Source: Niabella yanshanensis
GTDB taxonomy: Bacteria > Bacteroidota > Bacteroidia > Chitinophagales > Chitinophagaceae
Assembly: GCF_034424215.1 (NCBI RefSeq)
Contig: NZ_CP139960.1
Location: forward strand, 3,906,001 to 3,970,000
Length of the DNA: 64,000 nucleotides
Direction of reading: 5' to 3'
Shown: positions 43,079 through 52,648 of the stretch, in pieces
How the letters are laid out: each line of letters starts with the position of its first letter
Position numbering within the stretch: position 1 is the first letter of the stretch
Notes under the pieces: model-generated
The model's input: the letters and a program-made list of their open reading frames with translations, nothing else
The model's database searches: none
Told to the model about the DNA's origin: nothing
Made by a program: the position numbers and the translations under genes

Positions 43079-43396
43079 ATGAAAGCAAGAATTACAATTT
43101 TAGCGCTGGTATTTCTTTTATTAGGAGTGGCCAATGCAGACGCACAAAAGCATTATTACAAGGGTAAAAAAATGCATGCCAAGCATGGCTACCATCATAA
43201 AGGCCATCCTCGTCATTACGGCGGTCACAAGTACCACAGGTACAGAAACGTAAGGTATGCCGAGCCGGTACGGCATTATTATTATCCAACCCGTTATAGC
43301 AGGAGAGCTGTGTATGCCCATCCTTATCCAGGCAGGTATTATAGCAGACCAGCTTATAACCGACCCGTTATTCAGGCTTCTATCTTTTTGCCATAA
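43079..43396 (+). CDS. Small secreted His/Tyr/Arg-rich protein
   Basis: 105 residues with a clear signal peptide (ITILALVFLLLGVANADAQ). The mature part of about 82 residues is strongly enriched in His, Tyr, Arg and Gly (KHYYKGKKMHAKHGYHHKGH and PRHYGGHKYHRYRNVRY), with few acidic or aliphatic residues until the last IQASIFLP. No family recognised. Metal binding or a surface coat role would fit but are inference. It lies 68 bp after the ABC exporter gene and is followed by a terminator. Confidence 0.72.
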   Translation: MKARITILALVFLLLGVANADAQKHYYKGKKMHAKHGYHHKGHPRHYGGHKYHRYRNVRYAEPVRHYYYPTRYSRRAVYAHPYPGRYYSRPAYNRPVIQASIFLP

Positions 43397-43417
43397 CAGA
43401 ATTTATTGAAGCTGTTT

Positions 43418-43454
43418 AAAAAGACCGTTGTGTGTTGAGCGCAATGGTCTTTTT
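43418..43454 (+). terminator. Terminator after the His/Tyr-rich gene
   Basis: AAAAAGACCGTTG and CAATGGTCTTTTT pair with one G-T wobble around an 11-base loop. Confidence 0.75.
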
Positions 43455-43780
43455 AATTTGAATGACCACCTTATTTTTCCGGATCTCGTAAACGGTTTTT
43501 CCCGATTTCGAAAATGAATGACAGAGCGCTATGGTATTTTTGTTTTACAAAAGCAATCGGGCTTCTCCGGCTTTTTCTTCCCGCTCCGGTGGTTAGTTTT
43601 TGAGAGCAGGCCCGCCAAGAATTAGTATAGTTTTCCTTAAGCAGATAGTTTTCGAGAGTGCACCGTTTATTTCTATAAGGGGTGCTTTTTGTTTGGGTGA
43701 TAGTAAACTGTTGATAGATGACAGCGTGTAGCTCGCTAACAGGGAGTTGTCAACTGTAAACTGCCATCCGTCAACTTCCA
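43455..43780. other. Intergenic region, no gene recognised
   Basis: About 325 bp between the terminator and the queE stop. It has words like TTGATAGATGACAG, GTTGTCAACTG and CCATCCGTCAAC near 43699-43777, of the same low-complexity style as in other gaps. No gene or stable RNA seen. Confidence 0.5.
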
Positions 43781-44362
43781 CTACGGTACATTAATATACT
43801 TATGTATTTGCAGGCTGAGTTCCCACTTAGGATTTTGTTTAATATACTCAACGATAAGAGGAGTCATTGCATCCGCCTTGCTCCATTCAGGTTGGAGGTA
43901 TAATTTACAGGTGTCAGCAACCTGCGCTGCAAAGCTTTCGCCCCAGGCAAAGTCAGATTTATTATAAACAATGATCTTTAGCTCGTTGGCTACAGGAAGG
44001 ATCTCCGGTAACGGAGCTTTGAATTTTTTGGGTGAAAGGCAGATCCAGTCCCAGCTGCCGCTCAGTGGCGAGGAGCCGGAAGTTTCAATATTGGTGGCAA
44101 TACCTTCTTTTTGGATAGCTGCGGTCAGTTCATCCAGGTTATGCATCAATGGCTCTCCTCCGGTGATCACTGCCAATGGTGTATTAGATGCTTTAATCGT
44201 GCTCACAATTGTATCAAGCGGCATCATCGGATGTCCGTCAAACGACCAGCTGTCCTTTACATCGCACCAAACGCAGCCGACATCACAACCTCCCAGTCTT
44301 ACAAAGTAAGCTGCCCGGCCCTGGTGGAAACCTTCCCCCTGTATGGTGTAAAAATGTTCCAT
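43781..44362 (-). CDS. queE: 7-carboxy-7-deazaguanine synthase
   Basis: 193 residues. A radical SAM enzyme of the queuosine/deazaguanine pathway that contracts carboxytetrahydropterin to CDG. The N-terminal EHFYTIQGEGFHQGRAAYFV, then the 4Fe-4S motif LGGCDVGCVWCDVKDSW (CxxxCxxC) and VITGGEPLMHN are family marks. Slightly shorter than many homologues: the frame stays open upstream and FPVMEHFY also reads like the usual family start, so a few N-terminal residues may be missing from the chosen ATG. Partner genes queC/queD are not in view. Confidence 0.88.
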   Translation of the reverse strand: MEHFYTIQGEGFHQGRAAYFVRLGGCDVGCVWCDVKDSWSFDGHPMMPLDTIVSTIKASNTPLAVITGGEPLMHNLDELTAAIQKEGIATNIETSGSSPLSGSWDWICLSPKKFKAPLPEILPVANELKIIVYNKSDFAWGESFAAQVADTCKLYLQPEWSKADAMTPLIVEYIKQNPKWELSLQIHKYINVP

Positions 44363-44389
44363 AACGGGGAAGGATGATACTTGTTGGTC

Positions 44390-44490
44390 GATATTGGATG
44401 TTTGATGCTTGATAACTTGATGTTTGATAGTTGATACTAGATGCTAGATACTGGATGTTTGATGATGATCCCGGATCCGGTATCCCGCAT
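44390..44490. repeat. Degenerate repeat tract before the four-helix-bundle gene
   Basis: Words such as GATGTTTGAT, GATACTAGATGCTAG and ATACTGGATG recur through the tract. ATCCGGTATC (44475-44484) is repeated on the other side of the gene at 44917-44926. Confidence 0.65.
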
Positions 44491-44496
44491 CTGTAT

Positions 44497-44859
44497 TTAC
44501 TTCATGCTCACATGTCCTTCTTCTATGGCTTGTATAAACCTGTTAAGCTTTCTGCCTAATAAATCGATTTTTTCTTTAAGTGATATAAAGGTTCTTTCAT
44601 CGCTAAAAGACCATGTTTCAAGATGATCGATTGTTTCATCATTCGATGCCTGTGCATAAACCAGAAACTTAATAAACTCATTTTTATATCTCCTTCTGCG
44701 ATAACCTTCAACGATAGTTGATTTTACAGACTTGCTGGAACGTCTGACTTGCTGCCCTTCTTCAAACAGCTCGAATTTGGGAAGTTGGAGCGACATTTTG
44801 TGGACTTCGATAACAATTTCTCTGGATACTTGCCAGACTTCTAATTTTCGGTAACTCAT
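44497..44859 (-). CDS. Four-helix-bundle protein (S23 / IVS-protein family)
   Basis: 120 residues with the family pattern [40 protein letters not shown] and [20 protein letters not shown]. Homologues were first found in 23S rRNA intervening sequences and as Avd proteins of diversity-generating retroelements; most copies, like this one, are chromosomal singletons of unknown role. No reverse transcriptase or template repeat is near. The gene lies between two related repeat tracts, which hints at a small mobile cassette (inference). Confidence 0.9.
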   Translation of the reverse strand: MSYRKLEVWQVSREIVIEVHKMSLQLPKFELFEEGQQVRRSSKSVKSTIVEGYRRRRYKNEFIKFLVYAQASNDETIDHLETWSFSDERTFISLKEKIDLLGRKLNRFIQAIEEGHVSMK

Positions 44860-44897
44860 AGGGTAGATTTTTAATTATTAATAAAGAACATTATTTA

Positions 44898-44945
44898 ATC
44901 TAGTATCCCACTCAGTATCCGGTATCAAATATCCAGCATCCAGCC
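44898..44945. repeat. Degenerate repeat tract after the folD side of the four-helix-bundle gene
   Basis: CTAGTATC, CAGTATCCGGTATC and ATCCAGCATCCAGC recur here. Several words are inverted relative to the tract at 44390-44490 (CTAGTATC against GATACTAG), while ATCCGGTATC is direct. Confidence 0.65.
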
Positions 44946-44950
44946 CTCTC

Positions 44951-45829
44951 CTAATCTCCATTCACGCACGACTTATACGTATTCTTCATCAGCGCTGCGA
45001 TAGTCATAGGGCCTACGCCACCCGGAACCGGGGTAATAAATGAGCATTTAGGAGCTACCTGCTCAAAATCTACGTCGCCTACCAATCTGTAGCCCGATTT
45101 CTTAGAAGCATCTTCCAGGCGGGTAATACCTACATCTATTACAACCGCTCCTTCTTTCACCATTTCAGCCTTCAAAAACTCAGGCTGACCGATAGCTGCT
45201 ACAATAATATCTGCCTGGCTGCATATTTCATTCAGGTTCTGGGTGCGGGAGTGGCAAACGGTAACGGTACAATTACCCGGGTTGGTATTATTGCTTAACA
45301 AAATGCTCATAGGACGTCCTACTATGTTGCTACGTCCCAGCACTACTGCATGTTTACCCTTAGTAGGTATATTATTATGTTCCAGCAGCAGCATAATACC
45401 ATAAGGGGTGGCCGGAATAAAAGCTTCCGCCTCGCCCATGATCATACGACCTATGTTTTCGGGGTGAAAACCATCCACGTCCTTACTGGCTGCAATGGCT
45501 TCAATTACTTTTCTTTCTGAAATATGGGCTGGAAGCGGTAGCTGTACTAAAATTCCATCCACCGACATATCCTCGTTCAGCTCCTGGATCTTGTCCAAAA
45601 GTTTCATTTCACTTACTTCTTCTTCGTACTCTATTAATGTAGAAATAAAGCCAATTTCGTTACAGGCTTTCACTTTAGAGTTGACGTAGGTTTGGCTGGC
45701 GCCGTTAGTACCTACTAATATTGCCGCCAAATGCGGTATTTTTTTGCCTGTTGCTGCCCGCTGGGCTACGTCTATTTTAACTGTGTTAAGAATAGCTTTG
45801 GCCGTCTTTTTTCCATCCAGTAATTGCAT
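44951..45829 (-). CDS. folD: Bifunctional methylene-THF dehydrogenase/cyclohydrolase
   Basis: 292 residues. Interconverts methylene-, methenyl- and 10-formyl-tetrahydrofolate with NADP+. Visible parts are the catalytic Lys in [43 protein letters not shown], and [19 protein letters not shown] (NADP-binding), with [18 protein letters not shown] at the end. The ATG at 45829 starts the expected QLLDGK; two earlier starts would add up to six residues. Monocistronic. Confidence 0.95.
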   Translation of the reverse strand: MQLLDGKKTAKAILNTVKIDVAQRAATGKKIPHLAAILVGTNGASQTYVNSKVKACNEIGFISTLIEYEEEVSEMKLLDKIQELNEDMSVDGILVQLPLPAHISERKVIEAIAASKDVDGFHPENIGRMIMGEAEAFIPATPYGIMLLLEHNNIPTKGKHAVVLGRSNIVGRPMSILLSNNTNPGNCTVTVCHSRTQNLNEICSQADIIVAAIGQPEFLKAEMVKEGAVVIDVGITRLEDASKKSGYRLVGDVDFEQVAPKCSFITPVPGGVGPMTIAALMKNTYKSCVNGD

Positions 45830-46164
45830 TTTGCAAAGATGCATCAATTTTTTAAGAGGCGCTTAAAATTTGTCAAAAACTAACATTTGTTAGAGTAATG
45901 ATATTTTTTCTTAATTCAAATCAATATTTTGCATACACCCGAAATATAACGTTTAATATGTAAGTATCTGATAGTCAATTAATAAAAATATTATTAGCGG
46001 GGAATGAATTAAAGAGCATTAAGAAAACATTAATAAGACGTGATTATTTTGTTAAAAAAAATATAACTTGCTTGCTGCTAATTGACTGGATGGTTCATTG
46101 AATACGTTGATCCATTCTATTTTTTAATCCGATTTTAATCATTTTTTTAACAAAAAAGTTTTAC
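45830..46164. other. AT-rich divergent promoter region folD / susC
   Basis: 335 bp, strongly AT-rich, between divergent genes. Several near matches to TAnnTTTG exist, but none with good spacing could be called with confidence. No ORF. Confidence 0.45.
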
Positions 46165-49100
46165 ATGAGAAAAATTCTATTGCTTTTGGCAATGTTTATG
46201 GGATTTTCGTTTCTGGCTTTTTCTCAAACCAGGACAGTTACCGGGACAGTGCTTGATGAAGCTGCAGCACCGGTGCCGTTTGCCTCGGTTTCCGTTAAAG
46301 GGACATCAGTAGGTGTTTCTGCAGATGCAGATGGCAAGTACACTATTAATGCGAAGGACGGAGCAGTGTTAGTGTTTTCAGCTACAGGTTACAATACTGC
46401 AGAAGTTACGGTGCGTAACGGTATTGCAAATGCAGTATTAAAAAAAGGTGATGGTGAAGTGATTGATGAAGTAGTAGTAACTGCTTTAGGTATTCAGCGT
46501 CCTCCTAAATCCTTAGGGTATGCTACTGCAAAAGTGGATGATAAAGTGCTAACTCAGGGTAAAGCAGTAAATGTAGCGAACGGTTTGCAAGGTAAAGTTT
46601 CCGGTTTAAATATTACTACTATCAACAGTGGCGTATTTGAAGAAGTGAAGATCAATTTGCGAGGTATCCGCTCATTGTTAGGTAGTAACGACCCTATGTT
46701 GTTGTTGGATGGAGTTCCGGTTGCGCTTAATTATCTTTCGTCATTAAGCCCTAATGATATTGAAAATGTAAATGTGTTGAAAGGGTCATCAGCAGCGGCT
46801 ATTTACGGTGCCGATGCACGAAATGGAGTTATTATTGTGACAACCAGAAAAACATCGGATAGGCCGGTTGTAACATTGAGTAGCAGTGCACAAATGTCAA
46901 ATATTTCATTCTTTCCCAAATTTCAAACGTCTTTTGGTAGTGGTGGATATGGTGATTATATTCCTTATGAAAACTGGTCTTGGGGGCCTGCCTATAATGG
47001 AGAAATGGTTTTAATTGGCGATGAACTTCCTGATGGGTCTAAGCAAATGGTACCCTACTCTCCCAACAATTCAAGAAAAGATTTTTTTAATAAAGGTATA
47101 ACTCTTCAAAACGATGTTTCTTTTGCGACAAAAGATTTTTATATGAGTCTGTCTGATGCGAATATAAAGGGCATTGTACCAGATGATGTGAATCGCAGAA
47201 CAGGTCTGAGAATAAATACTGGGAAGGAATTTGGCCGATTTAAGGTACAGACAAATCTTAACTATGTTCAATCTAACTACGACATTTTTGACGATGATGC
47301 AATGGGTGATTATCACGCTTCACAAAATGTGGGGTTAAATAACGGTTTAATGAACCTTATCTTTAATACTCCTGCACATATTCCGATCACTTCTTATAAA
47401 GATTTTGAGAATAACCCGTTTGCTCAGTATAACAACTACTTTAATCACTACGGTTTAAATCCATATTTTGCAATTGATAACTGGCGTCAAAAAGGTCGCA
47501 TTCAGGACCTTTTGGGTAATCTGGAATTAAGTTACAAAGCAACTGACTGGTTGAATTTCACTTATAGAGCAGGCTTAACATCAAGGTCTGAAGTTTATAC
47601 CCGTACGTCAAAGGGAGAGCAGGTAAACGATTTTGGTGAATCGCGCGATCTGACTTCAATACCAGCAATGGTGAGAGAATATTCCAATAGCAGTTTACGG
47701 TTGTCTTCTGAGGTTTTTGCAAGCGTAAATAAAGACCTGAGCGATGATTTTAAACTTACTGCTGTTTTAGGTAATTACATAAGAGCTACTGAGTCCCGAA
47801 ACACTAATGTGGGTGCTACGAATTTGGTAATTCCTGGTTTATACAATATTTCTCATAGAACTGGTCAGTTGGTAGGTGCTTCCCCATTTGAACAAACTCG
47901 CCTTGTAGCTGCTTACGCCAGTGCGGGGCTGGGTTATAAAGGCTGGGCAAATATCGAATTTACAGGTCGTAACGAGTGGGTGTCAATGTTGGCACAAAAT
48001 CACAACAGCTACTTTTATCCTGGAGTGAGTGCTGCGTTTGTAGCCACTGATGCCATCAACGGTTTAAAAAGTGACGTACTTTCGTTCTTGAAGTTAAGGA
48101 CTGCTTGGAATAGAGTAGGAAGCGCAGATATCGCCCCATACCAGCTAATCTCAACTTACACGCAACCTGCAGGTTTTCCTTTCGGATCTATTCCGGGATA
48201 TACTGCTAACGACAGAGCATTTACAGATCAGTTAAAACCTGAGTTTGTTACCAGTACGGAAGTGGGCGTAGAAGCCGGATTTTTTAAGAACAGAATTAAT
48301 GTAGAAGCTACTTATTTTGTGCAGGATAACTCAGATCAAATTATTCCTATTCAACTATCTTCAGGAACAGGGTATACTTCTTATCTCACAAATGCGGCGG
48401 CCTTTAAAAATAAAGGAATTGAGATGGATTTACGTCTGACTCCTATCGTAAAGTTCAGAGAGGGTGGAGTAGAATTCAGGGCAAATGCTACATATATTGA
48501 TAATAAAGTAACAAAAGTTGCAGATAATCTTGATGAAGTTGGAATAGGCGGCTTTAACAACTTTGCAATGAACTATGTTGTTGCAGGCCAACCGGCATTT
48601 ATCTGGAAGGCGGTAGATTATTTGAGAGATGATCAGGGACGGGTGATTATTGATGCTGAAACAGGTCGTCCGAAAGCCGATCCTATTTTAAAGACATTTG
48701 GACGAACTCAACCTCTGTGGATTGTTGGACTTACACCTTCTGTATATTGGAAAGGGTTTAACTTATCTATTTTAGCAGAGTATAGAGCCGGCCATTATGC
48801 CTATCACGATATTGGACAAGCGATGGCATGGACAGGGGTTTCAGCCTACACTGCAAGGAATAACCGGTATCCGTTTGTGTTCCCCAATTCTGTATATGAG
48901 GACCCCAATAACCCAGGAAGCTACTTGCCTAATACGGATATTGCGCTGAACGATGTAAACGATTTTTACACAGGAGAATATAGAGATGTAGCATCTAACT
49001 TTTTGACCAGCGCTGCATCTTGGAGATTGCGTGAGGCATCTTTATCTTATGAAATCCCGGTAAGTCAATTGTTAGGTAACAGCGTAATTAAAGGGGCAAG

Positions 49101-49263
49101 TTTCGCGCTTACTGGTCGTAATTTGTTTCTTTGGTTGCCCAAAACAAATGTTTATTCTGATCCCGACTTCAATTTTACTACTGGAAATACAGGCGGTGTG
49201 GGAACATCACAGATTAATCCTCCGATCCGAACTTTTGGCGCGAATCTGACTTTGAGATTTTAA
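46165..49263 (+). CDS. SusC-type TonB-dependent receptor (RagA family), locus 1
   Basis: 1032 residues. A signal peptide (to about LAFSQ) is followed by a carboxypeptidase-D-like regulatory domain (RTVTGTVLDEAAAPVPFASV and later TINAKDGAVLVFSATGYNTA). The plug domain contains DEVVVTALGIQRPPKSLGYA and MLLLDGVPVALNYLSSLSPN, with the IYGADARNGVIIVTT motif. A 22-strand barrel ends in ANLTLRF. It imports an oligomer bound by the partner SusD lipoprotein encoded next. No substrate can be read from the sequence. Confidence 0.94.
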   Translation: MRKILLLLAMFMGFSFLAFSQTRTVTGTVLDEAAAPVPFASVSVKGTSVGVSADADGKYTINAKDGAVLVFSATGYNTAEVTVRNGIANAVLKKGDGEVIDEVVVTALGIQRPPKSLGYATAKVDDKVLTQGKAVNVANGLQGKVSGLNITTINSGVFEEVKINLRGIRSLLGSNDPMLLLDGVPVALNYLSSLSPNDIENVNVLKGSSAAAIYGADARNGVIIVTTRKTSDRPVVTLSSSAQMSNISFFPKFQTSFGSGGYGDYIPYENWSWGPAYNGEMVLIGDELPDGSKQMVPYSPNNSRKDFFNKGITLQNDVSFATKDFYMSLSDANIKGIVPDDVNRRTGLRINTGKEFGRFKVQTNLNYVQSNYDIFDDDAMGDYHASQNVGLNNGLMNLIFNTPAHIPITSYKDFENNPFAQYNNYFNHYGLNPYFAIDNWRQKGRIQDLLGNLELSYKATDWLNFTYRAGLTSRSEVYTRTSKGEQVNDFGESRDLTSIPAMVREYSNSSLRLSSEVFASVNKDLSDDFKLTAVLGNYIRATESRNTNVGATNLVIPGLYNISHRTGQLVGASPFEQTRLVAAYASAGLGYKGWANIEFTGRNEWVSMLAQNHNSYFYPGVSAAFVATDAINGLKSDVLSFLKLRTAWNRVGSADIAPYQLISTYTQPAGFPFGSIPGYTANDRAFTDQLKPEFVTSTEVGVEAGFFKNRINVEATYFVQDNSDQIIPIQLSSGTGYTSYLTNAAAFKNKGIEMDLRLTPIVKFREGGVEFRANATYIDNKVTKVADNLDEVGIGGFNNFAMNYVVAGQPAFIWKAVDYLRDDQGRVIIDAETGRPKADPILKTFGRTQPLWIVGLTPSVYWKGFNLSILAEYRAGHYAYHDIGQAMAWTGVSAYTARNNRYPFVFPNSVYEDPNNPGSYLPNTDIALNDVNDFYTGEYRDVASNFLTSAASWRLREASLSYEIPVSQLLGNSVIKGASFALTGRNLFLWLPKTNVYSDPDFNFTTGNTGGVGTSQINPPIRTFGANLTLRF

Positions 49264-49307
49264 GAGTACCAAACAAATTTTTAATTCGTAAGATTTAAAT
49301 ATAAGAA

Positions 49308-50822
49308 ATGAAAAAATTAATTTATATAATGCTGCTTACAACAATGGTATGGGGTGCTACCGGATGTAAGAAGTTTTTGGATGTAAATGAAAACCCGAAT
49401 AATCCCACCGAGGAATCGTTGAAAGACCCTAATCTTCTTTTGTCTTCAAGTTTGACCAGGATTGCGGCGCAGACTGCAACCTCGTATGCTTCTACTGCAC
49501 GTTGGATGGGATACTGGTCCCGCTCTGGTTCTTACGGACCCAACCCTGACGAAGAGGCCTACAGAATTACTACAACTTTTGAAGCTGGTGAATGGACTAC
49601 CTGGTTGGATATAATGTTCGATGTATATAAAATGGAACAAAAAGCAGTAGAAAAAGGTGGTCAGGAGTTTTACATTGGTGCAGCAAAAGTACTGAAAACT
49701 ATAGGGTATATGTATCTTGTAGACCAATATAATAATGTGCCGTATTCAAAAGCTTTTCAGGACATCAGGACTAATCTGTTTCCGGCTTATGATAAAGGTC
49801 AGGATATTTACAACGACCTTTTTGTGCAGCTCGATGAGGCATTGGCTATTTTTCAGGGACTGGATGGTGTGTCAGAGGAAAATGAGAAATTCGATATCCT
49901 GTTTGGAGGTGACTTAGATTTATGGGAAGAGTTTATCAACACTCAAAGATTGAAATTATCACTACGGATGGCAAATGTTTCTGGTTTTAATGCCAGCGCT
50001 CAAATGGCGAAAATAACTACAAAACGCTTTTTGAAAGAAACTGCAAGTGTGCAACCCGGCTATGTACAGGATCAGAATCAACAAAACCCTTATTGGAACA
50101 CTTTTAAGTCGCTTTACGACGGAAGTAATGCCGACAATTTTAACAGGGCGAATAACTATATTTTATCCAAATTCAGGGATAATAATGATCCGCGGTTTAT
50201 GCGTGTTTTTTCTCCAAATGGAGGAACCGGAACCAACTACACTGGCTTCAACTATGGTGAAGTAATTTCCAACGCTCCAACCGCAGGTAATTCAGCTAAT
50301 GTTGCAGGACCAGGCCTGGCAAAAAGCGCAAGCCAGCCCCAGTGGATATTCAGCAGTGTAGAGTCAAAGTTTTTACAGGCTGAAGCCATAGCAAGAGGCT
50401 GGATTTCGGATGATAATGATGCTCATGAGGCATTAATAGATGCTGTTCGGGAATCTTTTGTGTGGCTGGGATTAACAGCTGACGATGCCGATGAATATTT
50501 AGGACAGCCGGATGACGAAAACGTTACCGACTATGATCAGTTATTGAACTGGCCGGCTAGCCAGGCTGATCAGATCAGGTTTATTGGTATGCACAAATAC
50601 TTAGCTTTGATTGGCATTAATAACTTCGAAGCATGGGTGGATTATAGAAGAATAGGTGTACCAACAGACTTGCCACTGTCAATGCATCCTGGACGGGGAA
50701 ATAATATTATTCCATTGAGGTTGCATTATCCCCAGAATGAATACAATTTTAATCCTACAGTTGTAGCGGCAGAAGGTACTATTGATCCGCAATCAAGCAA
50801 GATATTCTGGGATGTAAACTAA
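49308..50822 (+). CDS. SusD/RagB-family lipoprotein, locus 1
   Basis: 504 residues. A lipobox-type Cys (WGATGCKKFLDVNENPNNPT) marks an outer-membrane lipoprotein. The helical SusD fold with tetratricopeptide-like repeats follows (for example YIGAAKVLKTIGYMYLVDQY and LDLWEEFINTQRLKLSLRMA). FNFGE-like family end segments occur near ALIGINNFEAWVDYRRIGVP. It forms the lid over the SusC channel. It starts 44 bp after susC and 24 bp before the DUF1735 gene, in one operon. Confidence 0.93.
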   Translation: MKKLIYIMLLTTMVWGATGCKKFLDVNENPNNPTEESLKDPNLLLSSSLTRIAAQTATSYASTARWMGYWSRSGSYGPNPDEEAYRITTTFEAGEWTTWLDIMFDVYKMEQKAVEKGGQEFYIGAAKVLKTIGYMYLVDQYNNVPYSKAFQDIRTNLFPAYDKGQDIYNDLFVQLDEALAIFQGLDGVSEENEKFDILFGGDLDLWEEFINTQRLKLSLRMANVSGFNASAQMAKITTKRFLKETASVQPGYVQDQNQQNPYWNTFKSLYDGSNADNFNRANNYILSKFRDNNDPRFMRVFSPNGGTGTNYTGFNYGEVISNAPTAGNSANVAGPGLAKSASQPQWIFSSVESKFLQAEAIARGWISDDNDAHEALIDAVRESFVWLGLTADDADEYLGQPDDENVTDYDQLLNWPASQADQIRFIGMHKYLALIGINNFEAWVDYRRIGVPTDLPLSMHPGRGNNIIPLRLHYPQNEYNFNPTVVAAEGTIDPQSSKIFWDVN

Positions 50823-50846
50823 TTTTAAAAGTTTAAAGAGTAAAGC

Positions 50847-51803
50847 ATGAAAAAAGAAAATATTTTTTTACTTCTGGTTATGGTGCTGGCCCTTTTCAGT
50901 TCCTGCCTTAAGGATCCCCAAATCACCGACGACCTGAATTACGGTGATGAGGGGATTGGAAAAGGAAAATTGATTCAGTTTGAATACGAAGGTTTCGGGG
51001 CTAATTTTATTAATAATGCGGCGGAACGGCAGGACGTGGATCTTACAGGAATTAGATTAAACAACGATAATCCATCTACTGAAGATATTACTATTGAGCT
51101 AGCATTCGACCAGGAATTGTTAGACGCTTACAATGAGGAGCATGAAACGGGATATGAGATACCAGCTTCTAGCCGGTATACCTTAGTGAATGGGATGAAA
51201 GCTGTAATACCGAAGGGTGAACGCATCGGATACTTTAAGATCAATGTGTTGCCCAGTGAGTTTTTGGGAGGCGAATATGCATTTCCTTTGAAAATTGTAA
51301 AGGTTACCCCCGATCATACAATTGCTAGTACAAGCCATGAGACAATTACAGCATTCGGAACTAAAAATCAATACGATGGCGTCTATTCGTTAAATATTAC
51401 AACAACAGGGTGGGCCGCATATGGAATATCCGAGAATAAACCAACCAACTTCCCCAATGGGATACAGCTTGTTACAGTTGGTGCTAATACTGTTGGTATT
51501 TGGTCTACTTATCTGAGCTCAAATTTGCAACCGGGCATAACTAACACAAATGGTGTAACTCAATTCGGTAATGCCTCTCCCTTATTCACGTTTGATTTAG
51601 CCACCAATAAGATAACAAATGTTACCAATAGAATTGATGATTCTCCTCGTAACAGAGCATTCGCTTTAAATCCGAACGCTCCAACAACGGATAATATATA
51701 CAATCCGACAACAAAAGAACTAAATCTCAACTACTTGTTTAAACAACCTGGTAGGCCAGATATGATTGTAGTTATGAAGATGAAATATACAGGAGTTAGG
51801 TAG
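50847..51803 (+). CDS. DUF1735 domain lipoprotein, probable SusE-like glycan binder
   Basis: 318 residues. The N-terminus (ALFSSCLKDPQ) has a lipobox Cys. The N-terminal half is a DUF1735-like immunoglobulin-type region with TIELAFDQELLDAYNEEHET and YFKINVLPSEFLGGEYAFPL. The C-terminal half is beta-rich (YDGVYSLNITTTGWAAYGIS, then the end KQPGRPDMIVVMKMKYTG). Such proteins sit beside SusC/SusD and bind ligand at the surface. No enzyme is encoded with it. Confidence 0.82.
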   Translation: MKKENIFLLLVMVLALFSSCLKDPQITDDLNYGDEGIGKGKLIQFEYEGFGANFINNAAERQDVDLTGIRLNNDNPSTEDITIELAFDQELLDAYNEEHETGYEIPASSRYTLVNGMKAVIPKGERIGYFKINVLPSEFLGGEYAFPLKIVKVTPDHTIASTSHETITAFGTKNQYDGVYSLNITTTGWAAYGISENKPTNFPNGIQLVTVGANTVGIWSTYLSSNLQPGITNTNGVTQFGNASPLFTFDLATNKITNVTNRIDDSPRNRAFALNPNAPTTDNIYNPTTKELNLNYLFKQPGRPDMIVVMKMKYTGVR

Positions 51804-51893
51804 AGTGTGTTTTTGCGAATAGGGAGAATGGGAATTATGCCGTTTCAAGTAAAATCTTGAAACGGTTTTTCTTCTTTTTATTAAATAAATGTT

Positions 51894-52595
51894 ATGAAAT
51901 TCTATTATACTTTTATTTTTTTAATTTTATATGTCGCAATTCAAGCTCAGAACGGCTACTCGGCTCCTCAGGCTGTAGGCGCACCTTTGCAAGGAGGCCG
52001 AATAATGGATATGAATATTACCTCCCGGGCTATCGATGTTTCCCGATTTAGTGGAATTGCTGGTACTCCTTTTCTTTCCGTTGACTATAAACAAGCTTTT
52101 GTAAAAACAAAAACGGGAGAGCAATTCAGTAATGCATGGATAAAATTTAGTACTTACAGTAACGAAATCTTGCTTGAAAACGCAAGTCAGTTGGTGGCGC
52201 TAACTAATGTTGATTCGGTGAGTTATGTTGAGCAATCTGACAACCATGAAAAAGCAAATATTATCCTAAAAACCGGATACCCCGGTATCGAAAACAAAAC
52301 ACCTGAAACTATTTATCAAATACTTGCTTATAGGGGAGATCTGCAGTTATTAAAATACTATCAGACCAAGGTTGAACTGGTTAAGAAGATGGGCATGCCC
52401 GATCAGAAAACATTTGTTACAACGCCAATCTATTATATTTATAGATCTGGCAGCAACTCTATAAAACGTGTTAAACTGAACAAGGGCTTACTCGGTGAGC
52501 TTAAAGATTTTCCTGAAGCATCAAAAAAAGCTTCAGATTTGTCAACTAATTTCAGGGAAGAAAAAGAGGTAATAAGGCTTCTGAGTAGTATATAA
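51894..52595 (+). CDS. Secreted hypothetical protein, end of Sus-like locus 1
   Basis: 233 residues with a signal peptide (FYYTFIFLILYVAIQAQ). No family recognised. The body alternates beta and helical segments (LSVDYKQAFVKTKTGEQFSN, WIKFSTYSNEILLENASQLV). The C-terminal third is basic (IKRVKLNKGLLGELKDFPEA, SKKASDLSTNFREEKEVIRL). The gene is notably AT-rich. It follows the DUF1735 gene by 90 bp and precedes a strong terminator, so it may belong to the transcript. Confidence 0.72.
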   Translation: MKFYYTFIFLILYVAIQAQNGYSAPQAVGAPLQGGRIMDMNITSRAIDVSRFSGIAGTPFLSVDYKQAFVKTKTGEQFSNAWIKFSTYSNEILLENASQLVALTNVDSVSYVEQSDNHEKANIILKTGYPGIENKTPETIYQILAYRGDLQLLKYYQTKVELVKKMGMPDQKTFVTTPIYYIYRSGSNSIKRVKLNKGLLGELKDFPEASKKASDLSTNFREEKEVIRLLSSI

Positions 52596-52619
52596 TAAGA
52601 ATTCTGAAAAGTTTATGAC

Positions 52620-52648
52620 GCCGCTACATAATTGTAGCGGCTTTTTTT
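52620..52648 (+). terminator. Terminator after Sus-like locus 1
   Basis: GCCGCTACA and TGTAGCGGC form a perfect 9-bp stem around TAAT, followed by T7. Confidence 0.9.

Noticed and set aside
44497-44859. Diversity-generating retroelement
   Set aside because: An Avd-like four-helix-bundle gene is present, but no reverse transcriptase, template repeat or variable repeat is nearby.
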